Of a DNA stretch of 49,465 bases, positions 16,858 through 26,053 are shown one piece after another (within the stretch, counting starts at the first letter, position 1; the number at the start of each line of letters is the position of its first letter). Source of the stretch: an uncultured Pirellulaceae bacterium (GTDB taxonomy: Bacteria > Planctomycetota > Planctomycetia > Pirellulales > Pirellulaceae). Made by a program: the position numbers and the translations under genes. The stretch lies in the NCBI GenBank assembly GCA_905480545.1, contig CAJQQR010000183.1, positions 1-49,465 on the forward strand, written 5' to 3'. Under the pieces are notes generated by a model. The model was given only the letters and a program-made list of their open reading frames with translations. It made no database searches and was not told where the DNA came from.

Positions 16858-18708
16858 CTACTCACGCATTCCGCTATGATCAATTCGCTTCCAGAACTCT
16901 TCGAAAGCCCCCTTTTCGTGGAAGTCTGGACTGTTATCCAAGTCGTGGCATTCTTGGCATTTTTGCTCAGCTTGATCAAGCGTGATTCGAACCATGGCTT
17001 GATACTTTTCAACATCTTCTTCGTTCTCTTGTGCTGCGACATGAAGGGACCCTGGTCCATGGCAGTTTTCGCAACCGTTGGCATGTAGCTCAATGTTTGT
17101 TTCATCGAGGTAACCTGAATCATAGCGATAATACTTTTGTGGATTCCAGCCAGTCACATGACAGCTCAGGCATTCGGGATCGTATTTTCGCACGACCCAG
17201 TTCCGCTCATTGGGCTCGATCAAAGATGCCGTCGCCAGCGTATGAGGGCCGACTTTGTCGCCGGTTCCATCCACGCCGTCTTTCCAAACATCATGTGCAT
17301 CGCCATGGCAGTCAGCACATGCGTTTGAGCCGACAAATTTTGCACCACTCGGATGAGGCACAGCCGTCTTGTCCAATTTTGCAAAGATGGTTTTTCGAAC
17401 GCTGTCCTGATACTCTTTAAAAACGGTTTTGATTTCCTCCGAATCTTCATACGCTGCTGTCATTTCGATGCGTTTGTAAGTCAGGTTTTTTCGGTCGCCG
17501 TAAAATCCAACTACTCCGGCAAACATGCCCTTTGTGCCGACTTGGATGATCTTCGACGTGTGGTCACCGACGGTTACTTCTTTGGGAATGTCTGTTGGTT
17601 CCCCGGCTCCACCAGCGGTAATCACCAAGTCAAAGTAGGGAAATGCTTTTGCTAAACGATCCGTATCATCAAGTGAGGTGTGTGAGATCAAGACATATAC
17701 GTCGGCGTTGGTTTCCTTCATTTGAGGCCAAACGGCTTTGATGCCCTCGTCGGGACTCCGAAGTGCCAAGTCATCATTTTTGATTGCGTCAAAATCGTCT
17801 TCGCCCAGAATTGCCGTTATGCAAACTTTTTTGTCGCCGACTTCGATCAATTTGAAAGTGGAAAGCATCTTGTCTTCTTCAAAGCTTTCATCAGCAAAAT
17901 CAGAGTAGATCGCAACATTGCAGTTAACAAATGGATGTGCGGTCAAACTTTCTTCGACACCGTCCAGGTTCTGAAACGTCGAAACCAGCTCCAATGCAGG
18001 TAATCGAAAATCGTCACGTCCAAATCCAATTGCGTCATACTTGAAAACATTGGAAAGTGTTTCGGCCGTCGTTTTGAATTTTAGTTCTGGTTGTGGGCCA
18101 AACCGACGGACCTGATTACCTGCGTCAATTTTGACAAGATTCCAACCGTTGGCCTCAAGTGTTTTTGTTAGTGTGTGTCGGCGCAACAAACCGCCTTTTT
18201 GATTCTCAAGGCCCGTACAACCGCAAGGCTCGATGTAGCCATGTTGTCGCCCACTAATGAACAACGCGAATTCTGGTTTCTTCCAGTCTTTGAAAATGTT
18301 CGCGACCTCTTGCTTTGCGTCGCCTATGATTTTTTTCTTTTCGAAGAAGGCTTTGTCGTCATCAACCTGACCTTCCTTACTTAAAGGTCCAGTCGCGGGG
18401 TTGAGATTCGGCTGCGGATTTGGAGTTGCCTTCGTTTTCGTCTCCCCTAAATTCTCATCGGTCTCACTTTTCGGGTTTTCCTTTTCAGATTCACTCGTTT
18501 TTGGCGATACCTTCACATCTTTAGTTTCAGTCGCCGCTTTGCTTGCGGATGGTTGCTGATCCGTTTGGGTATTTGGCTTAATCGGTTTGGATGCACTTTC
18601 AGATTTCGGGCCGCCACAACCGATCGTTGAGCCAAGGAAAAGCAAGTTGAACGCAACGGAAAACAAGATGCCAAAAAATGAAACAGCGGATAATCGTGCG
18701 ATAGACAT
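16858..18708 (-). CDS. Tetrahaem cytochrome c554-like lipoprotein with UshA/5'-nucleotidase-like domain
   Basis: This is a 616-aa exported multidomain protein. A hydrophobic N-terminus ends in STIGCGG (Cys31), a slightly atypical lipobox, followed by a Lys/Glu/Pro-rich linker to about residue 130. The middle part (~145-430) resembles the N-terminal domain of bacterial 5'-nucleotidases: ALFISGRQHGYIEPCGC, then QKGGLLRRHTL, VKIDAGNQV, YDAIGFGRDDF and YVLISHTSLDD. The usual D-x-H metal motif reads R-x-H here. The last ~180 residues are a cytochrome c554-type domain with four CxxCH haem sites (CADCH, CLSCH, CENCH, CQECH). It is probably an outer-face electron carrier; the fused nucleotidase-like domain may be structural. 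The gene stands alone, convergent with the GT4 gene. Confidence 0.9.
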   Translation of the reverse strand: MSIARLSAVSFFGILFSVAFNLLFLGSTIGCGGPKSESASKPIKPNTQTDQQPSASKAATETKDVKVSPKTSESEKENPKSETDENLGETKTKATPNPQPNLNPATGPLSKEGQVDDDKAFFEKKKIIGDAKQEVANIFKDWKKPEFALFISGRQHGYIEPCGCTGLENQKGGLLRRHTLTKTLEANGWNLVKIDAGNQVRRFGPQPELKFKTTAETLSNVFKYDAIGFGRDDFRLPALELVSTFQNLDGVEESLTAHPFVNCNVAIYSDFADESFEEDKMLSTFKLIEVGDKKVCITAILGEDDFDAIKNDDLALRSPDEGIKAVWPQMKETNADVYVLISHTSLDDTDRLAKAFPYFDLVITAGGAGEPTDIPKEVTVGDHTSKIIQVGTKGMFAGVVGFYGDRKNLTYKRIEMTAAYEDSEEIKTVFKEYQDSVRKTIFAKLDKTAVPHPSGAKFVGSNACADCHGDAHDVWKDGVDGTGDKVGPHTLATASLIEPNERNWVVRKYDPECLSCHVTGWNPQKYYRYDSGYLDETNIELHANGCENCHGPGSLHVAAQENEEDVEKYQAMVRITLDQAEQKCQECHDLDNSPDFHEKGAFEEFWKRIDHSGMRE

Positions 18709-19045
18709 TTTTTACTTACCAAATTCGAGACTCTTTTAAGTTCACTCGACAAAACGGCGAGGGATCAAAAGAGAAGTTTTAATTTGTTGTATCAAAAAGA
18801 ATCGAAAGTTGGGATCGTAGTTCTTTTGCAGATTGTTCGCCAACCCAACTCCTCTATCATACCGAATTTTCCTAAGATTTAGGTGTATGGAAGAGAGGGA
18901 TCATCGATCACTAGGTTCCCACAACAATCAATTGAAATTTAGATTTTGCGTTTTTATGTATCCGAATTAGACCTGCGATATCGAGCGATCGACGAGTGAG
19001 TTTGAATCGAATGCATCAAATGACGACTGTTTTGGAAAGTACAAT
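18709..19045. other. Divergent intergenic region
   Basis: 337 bp between the starts of the c554-like gene (-) and the flavoprotein gene (+). It must carry promoters for both. Apart from the ribosome-binding site at 19034-19039, nothing specific was identified. Confidence 0.5.
19034..19039 (+). promoter_or_regulatory. Ribosome-binding site supporting a TTG start
   Basis: GGAAAG lies 6 nt before TTG-19046. The frame is open upstream to a TAG at 18968-18970 but contains no ATG, and the conserved dinucleotide-binding motif begins four residues after this TTG, so TTG is the likely start. Confidence 0.55.
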
Positions 19046-20299
19046 TTGGATTTTGACGTCATCATAATTGGAGCAGGTGCTGCAGGGTTGTTTGCCGCGA
19101 CGTCCGCTGGTGAGCGTGGAAAAAGCGTGTTACTGCTGGAAAAGAACTCCAAGACGGGCGTTAAGATTTTGATGTCTGGCGGAACCCGATGTAACATCAC
19201 GCAAAATACGGAAGCGCGGGGTATTGTATCAGCCTTTGGACGCAACGGTAAATTTTTGCATTCCGCACTGGCCCAGCTTTCCCCCGCCGACGTCGTCCAA
19301 TGGATCGAAAACGAAGGGGTTGAAACCAAGGTTGAATCGACCGGTAAAGTCTTTCCTGAATCGGACCGAGCGATTGATGTAAGGAATGCCATTCTTCGAC
19401 GAGTCGAACGTTGCGCGTCGGTTGACTTGCTCACTCAAGTATCCGTTACGTCAATTGAAAAGATCGATTGTGGATTTTGTGTTACGGCGGGTTCAAAAAA
19501 ATGGACCGCAACGAAAGTCATTGTGACCACAGGTGGCAAGTCGTATCCAGGATGTGGAACGATCGGAGAAGGATACGATTGGGCCAAAAACTTTGGCCAT
19601 ACGATAGTGGACACCGTTCCTGCACTAACTCCAATTGTGACAACGGAGCAATGGGTAAAAGACCTGAAAGGAATCACTGTTGAGGACTGTCGACTGGGTG
19701 TCTTCGATCGCAATGATGTTTCGCGTTTGTCAGAGAAAAACTTTGAAAAACTCAGTTTCGCTTCCCGGCGTTCAAGTCTGTTATTTACGCATTTTGGATT
19801 GTCAGGTCCCGCGGCGCTCGATGTCAGCAAGCAAATCGCGTACCGCGTGACGGATAAACCGGTTGTCGTTGTTGACTTTTTCCCCGATACAACATTGGGC
19901 ATGCTGCAATCCAAATTGTCTGATCCGGCAACGCAGCGTAGACAAGTCGGCAATTTGTTTGTTGGTGATCTTCCCAGTCGATTATTGGATTCTCTGGTCA
20001 ACGTTGAAAAAATAGATCCCAAAAAGCGAGTTGCGGAGGCGTCGCAATTTGAGATTCGGCGGTTGATTTCCCGTGTAAAACGATGTGTAGTTATGATCGA
20101 GGGGACTCGGGGATACAAAAAGGCGGAAGTGACTGCTGGTGGCGTCCATCTGAAAGAAGTAGACTCTCGAACAATGGAAAGTAAATTCTGCGAGGGGCTT
20201 TTCTTTGCAGGAGAGGTATTGGACCTTGATGGTCTGATTGGCGGTTATAATTTTCAATCGGCGTTTTGCACGGGCTACGTAGCTGGTAACAATGTTTAA
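19046..20299 (+). CDS. FAD-dependent oxidoreductase, HI0933/BaiN family
   Basis: This 417-aa flavoprotein belongs to the HI0933-like group (annotated as BaiN or YhiN-like). The N-terminus MDFDVIIIGAGAAGLFAA is a Rossmann GxGxxG FAD site. The family-specific NSKTGVKILMSGGTRCNITQN box follows at ~33. The middle has VIVTTGGKSYPGCGTIGEGYDWA and LLFTHFGLSGPAALD. The C-terminus ends in TAGGVHLKEVD, CEGLFFAGEVLDLDGLIGGYNFQSAFCTGYVAG. All hallmarks are present and the length is normal. BaiN reduces bile-acid intermediates in gut Clostridia, but for most members the substrate is unknown. Translation appears to start at TTG-19046. The GNAT gene starts 15 bp after its stop, so the two form an operon. 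Confidence 0.94.
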   Translation: MDFDVIIIGAGAAGLFAATSAGERGKSVLLLEKNSKTGVKILMSGGTRCNITQNTEARGIVSAFGRNGKFLHSALAQLSPADVVQWIENEGVETKVESTGKVFPESDRAIDVRNAILRRVERCASVDLLTQVSVTSIEKIDCGFCVTAGSKKWTATKVIVTTGGKSYPGCGTIGEGYDWAKNFGHTIVDTVPALTPIVTTEQWVKDLKGITVEDCRLGVFDRNDVSRLSEKNFEKLSFASRRSSLLFTHFGLSGPAALDVSKQIAYRVTDKPVVVVDFFPDTTLGMLQSKLSDPATQRRQVGNLFVGDLPSRLLDSLVNVEKIDPKKRVAEASQFEIRRLISRVKRCVVMIEGTRGYKKAEVTAGGVHLKEVDSRTMESKFCEGLFFAGEVLDLDGLIGGYNFQSAFCTGYVAGNNV

Positions 20300-20314
20300 A
20301 GCGAAATATGAAGC

Positions 20315-20878
20315 ATGAACAACGATGGTCTAGTTTTTGAAACAACTCGGTTAATCGCTCGGCAATGGTCATTGGACTTTGCGGAAGAGTCGCTCGAAAT
20401 ATACGGTGATCCCGATGTCACACGCTACATTGGTGGGGTCACTCTCAAATCGATTGACGAAATGAAAAGCCGCATCGAAGAGTATGTAGAACGTATCGAA
20501 AAGTTTCCGGACGGAATGGGGATTTCCCCGGTCTTCTTAAAATCAACAGGCTCTTTAATCGGGACCGCAATGCTGAAGCCGATTCCATTGACATCGGGGG
20601 AACTTTCCAGCGATATAGAAATTGGTTGGCATTTGAACAAGAGACAATGGGGACGAGGCTACGCAACCGAATACGGTAAAAAACTGATTGAACTAGGGTT
20701 TGAGACCTTTAATTTGGAACAAGTGCATGCCCTTGTCGACCTTAAAAACGATAAATCCAAGAAGGTTGCTATCCGACTGGGGATGGACCATATCGGACAG
20801 ACAACTGATTATTACGAAGGCACCCCAATCGATCATTTTCTCTTAACTCGAGAGAATTACGAAAAAGGTCTGCACTGA
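20315..20878 (+). CDS. GNAT family N-acetyltransferase (RimJ/RimL-like, Acetyltransf_3)
   Basis: This 187-aa acetyl-CoA-dependent acyltransferase has a typical start FETTRLIARQWS, a central IEIGWHLNKRQWGRGYATE containing the Q/R-x-x-G-x-A acetyl-CoA loop (RGYATE, ~115), and IELGFETFNLEQVHALVDLKNDKSKKVAIRLGM near the C-terminus, as in ribosomal-protein-alanine acetyltransferases of the RimJ/RimL type. The substrate cannot be predicted; these proteins often modify small molecules or proteins and may give resistance or detoxification. It is translated from ATG 15 bp after the flavoprotein gene. It converges with the sulfatase gene, leaving only 21 bp between stops. Confidence 0.93.
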   Translation: MNNDGLVFETTRLIARQWSLDFAEESLEIYGDPDVTRYIGGVTLKSIDEMKSRIEEYVERIEKFPDGMGISPVFLKSTGSLIGTAMLKPIPLTSGELSSDIEIGWHLNKRQWGRGYATEYGKKLIELGFETFNLEQVHALVDLKNDKSKKVAIRLGMDHIGQTTDYYEGTPIDHFLLTRENYEKGLH

Positions 20879-20899
20879 ATTCTTAATTGGTAAATGAGC

Positions 20900-22855
20900 C
20901 TATTCCGATTCCACAATAACGTAGAAGGCTCCAAGTTCGCCGCGGTCCGTACTGAAATACGGCGACAATCGGTGAGTCCCCTTAGAGAGTTTGGCCGTAA
21001 ATTGGATGGCTGCATCGTTGGCAGAAATCGGTTTTGATTCCACGTCGTTCCCATCAATACGTAGAACTGCGTTCTTCGCATTGATCACTGTGCCTGGATT
21101 TGTACGGAACGCTTTTGAGGCTCCTGGAACATTTGCACCTGCTGGCAACGAAGAATTGATGGGTTGGCCAGACTCTTCCGGCCAGCGTCGCACAGAGATT
21201 TTGTACGTTCCCTGTTCGATCACCTTAACAAACCATTCGCCTGTATGTTTTAGTTTGGTCGGCGCGACCGGTTTTTTGCCCTGCTTTTTTCTCTGCGAGT
21301 TTTTTTGGTTGGCTCGTCTTTTCCAGGACGCATAATCGCCCGCTTGACGAATGTGACCTTGATTCCATGGGGTACCGCCATTGTGAATCCAGTCATGGGC
21401 CGTCAGCGTCACCTTTTTTGCTTTGGGGTGTCCAACATAAATCTCCGTTGTCTCGGCAAACGTCGGCTCCAATTCCGCCCACCAATCGTCGTAGAACTTT
21501 CTCATCTTTGTAACACGATCAGGATGTTTCTTTGCAAGATCATTTTTTTGCGATGGGTCGTTGGAGATGTCGTAAAGCTCGACACCATTCACCAGCCGCC
21601 ACGTCTTCCCCATGACAGCCGATTTTCTCCATTTGATTGGGTCGCGGACACGCTGTGAGTCGGTGACCAACATTCTGTCGACAGGTTGAACATGTACGTT
21701 TGGATCCAGAACGGATTTGACCGACATTCCATCGAATCGAAGGCTATCGGGTTTTTTGATTCCGCACATATCTAATAGCGTCGGGACCACATCAACTGCA
21801 TGCGTTAATGTTGGATCGATATACTTCTTGTTCCAACCCGCGGCCGGCCAATGGACCATGAACGGAACACGATGGCCACCATCGTATTCGCTACCTTTTT
21901 TGCCCCGCATTTCGGCGTTGAATATTGAGTTACCCGTCGCAGTTCCATTGTCTGTTGTGAAGATGAAAATGGTGTTTTTGTAAACGCCAAGTTTACGCAG
22001 CAACGCTCTTGTTTTTCCAACGTTGTCGTCAATGTTCGAGATCATTCCGAAAAATGCCGCGATGTTTGCTTTTTGATCCTTGTACATGTCAAGATACTTT
22101 GGAGGGCAATGCAGTGGGCCGTGTGGAGCATTCAAGGTAATGTAAGCAAGGAACGATTCGTTTTTTGCCACGCAACCTTCAATGAATTGATTCGCCTCTC
22201 CGAAGAAAACGTCAGTACAAAAGCCTTTTGCTTCTTCAATTTTGCCGTCGTGAAAATAGGCTCCGTCAAAGTAGGAGTTGTCCCAAACGTCCGGAGTCTG
22301 TCCGACACCCCCACCCCCATGTCGAAATACCTTGGTGAATCCACGATCTTCTGGGCGGTAGGGATAGTTGTCGCCCAAATGCCACTTGCCAAACATGCCC
22401 GTTTGGTACCCAGCGTCTTTGAAAAGTTGGCCAATGGTGACTTCATTTGCTCGTAGCATCGAACGACCGTTGATCGTGTGCCATACGCCAGTTCGATTCG
22501 TCCAATGGCCCGTCAAAAGTGCGCTACGAGTTGGCGAACAAGTTGGGGCGACATGGTAGTCGGATAGGGAGCTCGACTCTTCAAAAAGTTTGTCAATGTT
22601 AGGTGTTTTGATGACTGGATTTCCATGGCATCCCAAATCCCCGTAACCCTGGTCATCGGTCAAAACGACAACAACATTAGGACGGTCTTTTGCCTGAGTG
22701 ATGGAATCGCTTGCGCGAAGTGCATGCTCTGAGTTGGATTGCAAACAGAAAACCGAAATCAGAATGACGGCAAAAAAAGGGCATGGTTTCCATCGCAAGG
22801 GTTTGCAGATGAACGATTGGATCATGCTTTTTAACGCGGCGAATTTGAGATTCAT
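20900..22855 (-). CDS. Exported sulfatase (type I, formylglycine-dependent)
   Basis: This arylsulfatase-family enzyme would hydrolyse sulfate esters, in planctomycetes usually on algal polysaccharides. After a signal segment (FFAVILISVFCLQS) come PNVVVVLTDDQGYGDLGCHGN (metal Asp pair) and the CSPTRSALLTG signature at ~106, whose Cys is converted to formylglycine. HGPLHCPPKYLDMY and FIFTTDNGTATGN (metal Asp-Asn) follow. Active-site residues are intact. The ~180 C-terminal residues after the catalytic domain (from about EIYVGHPKAKKVTL) look like an added beta-rich domain with a basic Lys/Arg-rich loop. Three starts are possible: GTG-22894, ATG-22855 (chosen) and ATG-22825; none has a clear ribosome-binding site. 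A separate sulfatase-activating enzyme is not in the window. Confidence 0.94.
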   Translation of the reverse strand: MNLKFAALKSMIQSFICKPLRWKPCPFFAVILISVFCLQSNSEHALRASDSITQAKDRPNVVVVLTDDQGYGDLGCHGNPVIKTPNIDKLFEESSSLSDYHVAPTCSPTRSALLTGHWTNRTGVWHTINGRSMLRANEVTIGQLFKDAGYQTGMFGKWHLGDNYPYRPEDRGFTKVFRHGGGGVGQTPDVWDNSYFDGAYFHDGKIEEAKGFCTDVFFGEANQFIEGCVAKNESFLAYITLNAPHGPLHCPPKYLDMYKDQKANIAAFFGMISNIDDNVGKTRALLRKLGVYKNTIFIFTTDNGTATGNSIFNAEMRGKKGSEYDGGHRVPFMVHWPAAGWNKKYIDPTLTHAVDVVPTLLDMCGIKKPDSLRFDGMSVKSVLDPNVHVQPVDRMLVTDSQRVRDPIKWRKSAVMGKTWRLVNGVELYDISNDPSQKNDLAKKHPDRVTKMRKFYDDWWAELEPTFAETTEIYVGHPKAKKVTLTAHDWIHNGGTPWNQGHIRQAGDYASWKRRANQKNSQRKKQGKKPVAPTKLKHTGEWFVKVIEQGTYKISVRRWPEESGQPINSSLPAGANVPGASKAFRTNPGTVINAKNAVLRIDGNDVESKPISANDAAIQFTAKLSKGTHRLSPYFSTDRGELGAFYVIVESE

Positions 22856-23419
22856 AAGTTGTCGGGAGATAGGGTGCGAGTAGGCTGCAATCACGTTGGC
22901 TGTGGTTTCGCCGGATGGTCGAATCGAATGCGGTTAACAGTCATCCGAGATGCCCAACGGTTGTAGGAAAAACGCGATGGCGTTTCGTTGCTCCGACGTT
23001 TAGTTTCTTCTTTTAGAATTTGAATGTCAAATCCAGCCATCTATATGGTAACGTCAGATCCGCTCTCCTCTAAAAGGAACGATGTATTATTGGGTTTTTC
23101 TGCTCACTTCGTGGTAACCGGAAAAAAATCGCCGCCCGCCACGCAACAGCTCTGTTGAGTCAGATTGAAAACGTTTGTGCAGAGCATCTAAGCAACAACA
23201 GGACGTTCGTTTTGTTTTAGATCAATCGTCCGGATCAAAACTGGCGATTGACCTGCGATGTGGAGGAACATCGCGGTTTATTCAGCGTGGCTGTTTCGTA
23301 AATTCAACAGACTTGGAATCCGTAATTGCTGAACCCATTCCCCTTTAATCCAAATCGTCGTTTTTCGCTTTTATCCAAAACGACGGCCAACGATTGATCA
23401 GCCTCGCTCAACGCAATCA
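22856..23419. other. Intergenic region between the sulfatase and DUF4340 genes
   Basis: No coding frame of note. It lies upstream of the sulfatase gene and downstream of the DUF4340 gene (both minus strand), so it should hold the sulfatase promoter and possibly the end of the ABC operon. It contains a CAACAG-CT-CTGTTG inverted repeat (23144-23157) and a 9-bp hairpin with GGAGGA in its loop (23253-23276). Confidence 0.5.
23253..23276. other. Hairpin with GGAGGA loop
   Basis: CTGCGATGT pairs with ACATCGCGG (one T-G pair) around a 6-nt loop GGAGGA. It lies in the gap downstream of the DUF4340 gene. No gene follows on the plus strand, so the ribosome-binding-site resemblance of the loop may be fortuitous. 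Confidence 0.3.
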
Positions 23420-25975
23420 TCAGTCCTTTTTTGAATCGGTTTTCTTCGAATCCGAAGTTCCTGCCGCTTTATCATCGGCGGATTTGGCCGGCGGATCAGC
23501 TGGCTTTTTGATTTCCGGGCCGGGCGGAACCGGTTTGGGCGGAGTCAGGTCTTTTTTTTCTGATCCCTCACTCTTGGTTGCTTCCTTCGGTTTTGCTTCA
23601 CCGGTCTTTTGTGGCTCGTCAGTCTTTTTTGGCTGGTCGGGCTTTTTTGGCTGGTCGGGCGTTTTTGGCTGGTCGGACTTCGCCGCAGTTTCTTTTTTCG
23701 ACTCGCCTGCAGGTTTCTTTTCTGGATCAGAGCGTGGCGGTTCGGTAGATTTTGCCGGCTCTGGTGAGTCGGTTTCTGAGGGAGGTTGATTGAGATTTGG
23801 GTTTTTTAGCCCTGGCGGTAATTCACCCGCTCCAGGAAGTTTTAGATCACCGGCATTGGTTGGGGCGTCGGTTTTTTCTTTCGGTTTTACGATGTCGGCG
23901 CGAACCAGTTTTAATTTTGAAAGGTTTGCTGAGTCAACTACGTAGAACCAGTTGCTGAATCGGCTATTCAGGTTTTCGGCTTTTTGCTTACTGTCGCTGA
24001 CCTTTTTTTCGTATGCCTCAAGATCGCTTTTGTATTGCTGCATTTGGTCCTGGTAGGCAGCAAGATCCGTTTGGTATTTTTGCATTTCCGTATTGTATTT
24101 TTGCATCGCCAGTTCAAATTCGTCTGGCTTCTCTTCAGCGGGTTTTTGCTGATTATTTTTGGGATTTATGGGGTCGCTTTTCGTAGCAGCCGTTTTTGCC
24201 GGATCGGTTCCTTCCTGGATTTTCGCTTCTTCCTTTACTTCCGCATTCTTGGTCGCAGGTTTTTCGTTTGCAGGTTTTTCATCGGACAACGTTTCTTTTT
24301 TAGGTTTCTGCTTTTCGGTCTCTTTTTTCGGTTCTTCCTGTTTTTCAACAGCCTTAGATTCCTCCTGCGATTTGGCTTCCTCCTGCGATTCAGACTCTTC
24401 CTGTTCGAAAGACCTGCAACTACCGGATTCCTCGTTGCCTTTGGCCGGTTCAGCCTCGTCTGTTTTTTCAGCTGGCTTCGCTGGATCCTGTTTCGGTTGA
24501 GCCTCTTCGTTTTTGAGTTCCGTTGGAGCAATACTCTTTGGTGGTTGACTCGCTTTGGGTTGGCCGTCCTTGTCTGCAGGTGTTGCCTCTGGCTCTCCTT
24601 TTTTTACAGGTTTAGTCGGTTCGATTGGTTTAACTGGTAAGGTTGGTTTCTCGATCAAGGACTCGTCGAACGTCACGTGCACGGACATGATTTTCCCCTT
24701 TTTCATGTTGGGTTCATTGTCCGTTTCGTCCTCGCTCTTGTTTGAATCTGGGTCAGCGTCGGAACCCGCATCTTCCTTCTTTGCGTCGGTTTTGCCTGCT
24801 ACAAACTCAAACTTATCCTTTTCCAGCTTTACATCACCACCAAATTTCATGTGATAGACCAAGCCTGCATCAGTCGAAAAATCGAATTCACCGTTGGCCG
24901 ACAGAACGGTGAGACTCTCTTTCGTTTTGCCATCAGCAAACGACGGGAAAAATCCATAGGGCGTGATCACACTCCAGCTCTCCTGTGTCACCCGCATTTC
25001 GCTGCGATTGTTCAGTCCCTTCGGCAGGTTGGCGGTCAGATCGCCGTTCAAGACAGGCGTGTCGGTATCCTGAAAAACTGGTTTGGGTTCGACGTGGATG
25101 ATTTTCAACGCCTTCAAGTCATTCGAAAGGCTGCTGATAGGTGCAGTGTCTAGCGTCTCGGTTTCTTCATTGAGATCATTTAACTTCCAGTCGAATCCGT
25201 CCTTTTCCAGGATTAGGTCAGAAAGATTGGCTTGCATCGGAAATGGTTCGCCACCTGTTAATTCGATCGGTTTGTTCTCGATGTCATAGGTTCTTACCAA
25301 GAGCTGTTTCACTGCTGCGTCTTCAACTTGCAGTAAATCAGTTTCGATCCAGTCTTCAAAGTCCGTCGAAATTTGAAGATTCAATTCGGCAGCAAATGTT
25401 TCGTCTTGATCGGGCTGCCGCACGTAATACCGATTTCCTTTGACGATTTGTCCATCTGCGGCACCCTCATTCGTCGAGGATGGATCGACAGGGTTTCCGA
25501 TGATTAAATCGCAAACCACATTACCGCTTTCATCTTTCAAGATGATTCGGTCACCAATTTGATTAGGTTCTTTGAGTTTCGCTTCTTCGTCGTTTGGATC
25601 GATAACACCGAACCGGGCGTGAGTATCCGAACCGCGTCCTGCCGAAAATTCACGTTTGATGTTAATGACACTTCCAGCTGTTGCGATCAATTGATCAGCT
25701 GATTCAACGGGATAGTCGTTGTAGCTGGGTATCGTCCAAAGGTCGTCGACTTTTTTGATTTCAAAATTTTTGGTCTTCTTATCTTCATCATCCCAAATGG
25801 CCAGCTCAAGGGATGCAGCCTGGTCGGGTTGCGTAAAATCCGGATAGAAAACTTTGCCGATCAGTTCGGATTTGGCATCAGCACCTGGCAACGTCAAATA
25901 ATGGACGCTTATCGAGGTAATCAGCGACAGTAATGCAAATACAGCAAGAGTGATTGTGGTTGGTACAGGTTTCAT
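23420..25975 (-). CDS. DUF4340 domain protein with long charged low-complexity C-terminal half
   Basis: This is the third gene of the ABC operon. The N-terminus has one membrane/signal segment (TITLAVFALLSLITSISVHYL), then a DUF4340 region (~40-330) with KVFYPDFTQP, LWTIPSYNDYPV, ARFGVIDPNDEEAKL and YYVRQPDQDETFAAEL. DUF4340 proteins occur next to GldG-like ABC auxiliary proteins and are thought to work outside the cytoplasm with them. From about residue 400 on the protein is Lys/Glu/Pro-rich, with repeats such as PKKPDQ and SQEEAK, interrupted by a coiled coil (~650-710: MQKYNTEMQKYQTDLAAY) and a WFYVVDSANLSKLKLVRADIV block that resembles the DUF4340 C-terminus. At 851 aa it is unusually long for the family because of these insertions. 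It starts 78 bp after the permease gene. Confidence 0.88.
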   Translation of the reverse strand: MKPVPTTITLAVFALLSLITSISVHYLTLPGADAKSELIGKVFYPDFTQPDQAASLELAIWDDEDKKTKNFEIKKVDDLWTIPSYNDYPVESADQLIATAGSVINIKREFSAGRGSDTHARFGVIDPNDEEAKLKEPNQIGDRIILKDESGNVVCDLIIGNPVDPSSTNEGAADGQIVKGNRYYVRQPDQDETFAAELNLQISTDFEDWIETDLLQVEDAAVKQLLVRTYDIENKPIELTGGEPFPMQANLSDLILEKDGFDWKLNDLNEETETLDTAPISSLSNDLKALKIIHVEPKPVFQDTDTPVLNGDLTANLPKGLNNRSEMRVTQESWSVITPYGFFPSFADGKTKESLTVLSANGEFDFSTDAGLVYHMKFGGDVKLEKDKFEFVAGKTDAKKEDAGSDADPDSNKSEDETDNEPNMKKGKIMSVHVTFDESLIEKPTLPVKPIEPTKPVKKGEPEATPADKDGQPKASQPPKSIAPTELKNEEAQPKQDPAKPAEKTDEAEPAKGNEESGSCRSFEQEESESQEEAKSQEESKAVEKQEEPKKETEKQKPKKETLSDEKPANEKPATKNAEVKEEAKIQEGTDPAKTAATKSDPINPKNNQQKPAEEKPDEFELAMQKYNTEMQKYQTDLAAYQDQMQQYKSDLEAYEKKVSDSKQKAENLNSRFSNWFYVVDSANLSKLKLVRADIVKPKEKTDAPTNAGDLKLPGAGELPPGLKNPNLNQPPSETDSPEPAKSTEPPRSDPEKKPAGESKKETAAKSDQPKTPDQPKKPDQPKKTDEPQKTGEAKPKEATKSEGSEKKDLTPPKPVPPGPEIKKPADPPAKSADDKAAGTSDSKKTDSKKD
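23607..23678. repeat. 18-bp tandem repeats inside the DUF4340 gene
   Basis: About four 18-bp units (23607, 23625, 23643, 23661), of which 23625-23660 are two identical copies of TTTTTTGGCTGGTCGGGC and the flanking ones are degenerate. They encode hexapeptides of the PKKPDQ type. This looks like slippage-driven expansion of a flexible linker. Confidence 0.8.
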
Positions 25976-26053
25976 TTAATCACCAAAACTGGAATTTTGT
26001 ATTTCGTAATTGAAAGTGTTAACGAATAAGGGTTTTTGTTCGAGCAACTGGAT

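Noticed and set aside
19435..20118. 227-codon minus-strand frame under the BaiN-like gene
   Set aside because: Lies fully antisense to a well-conserved flavoprotein and shows no domain.
23984..24640. Long plus-strand open frame (218 codons) opposite the DUF4340 gene
   Set aside because: It is extremely Phe/Leu/Arg-biased, which is the mirror image of the Lys/Glu/Pro-rich minus-strand protein; no family signature or ribosome-binding site.
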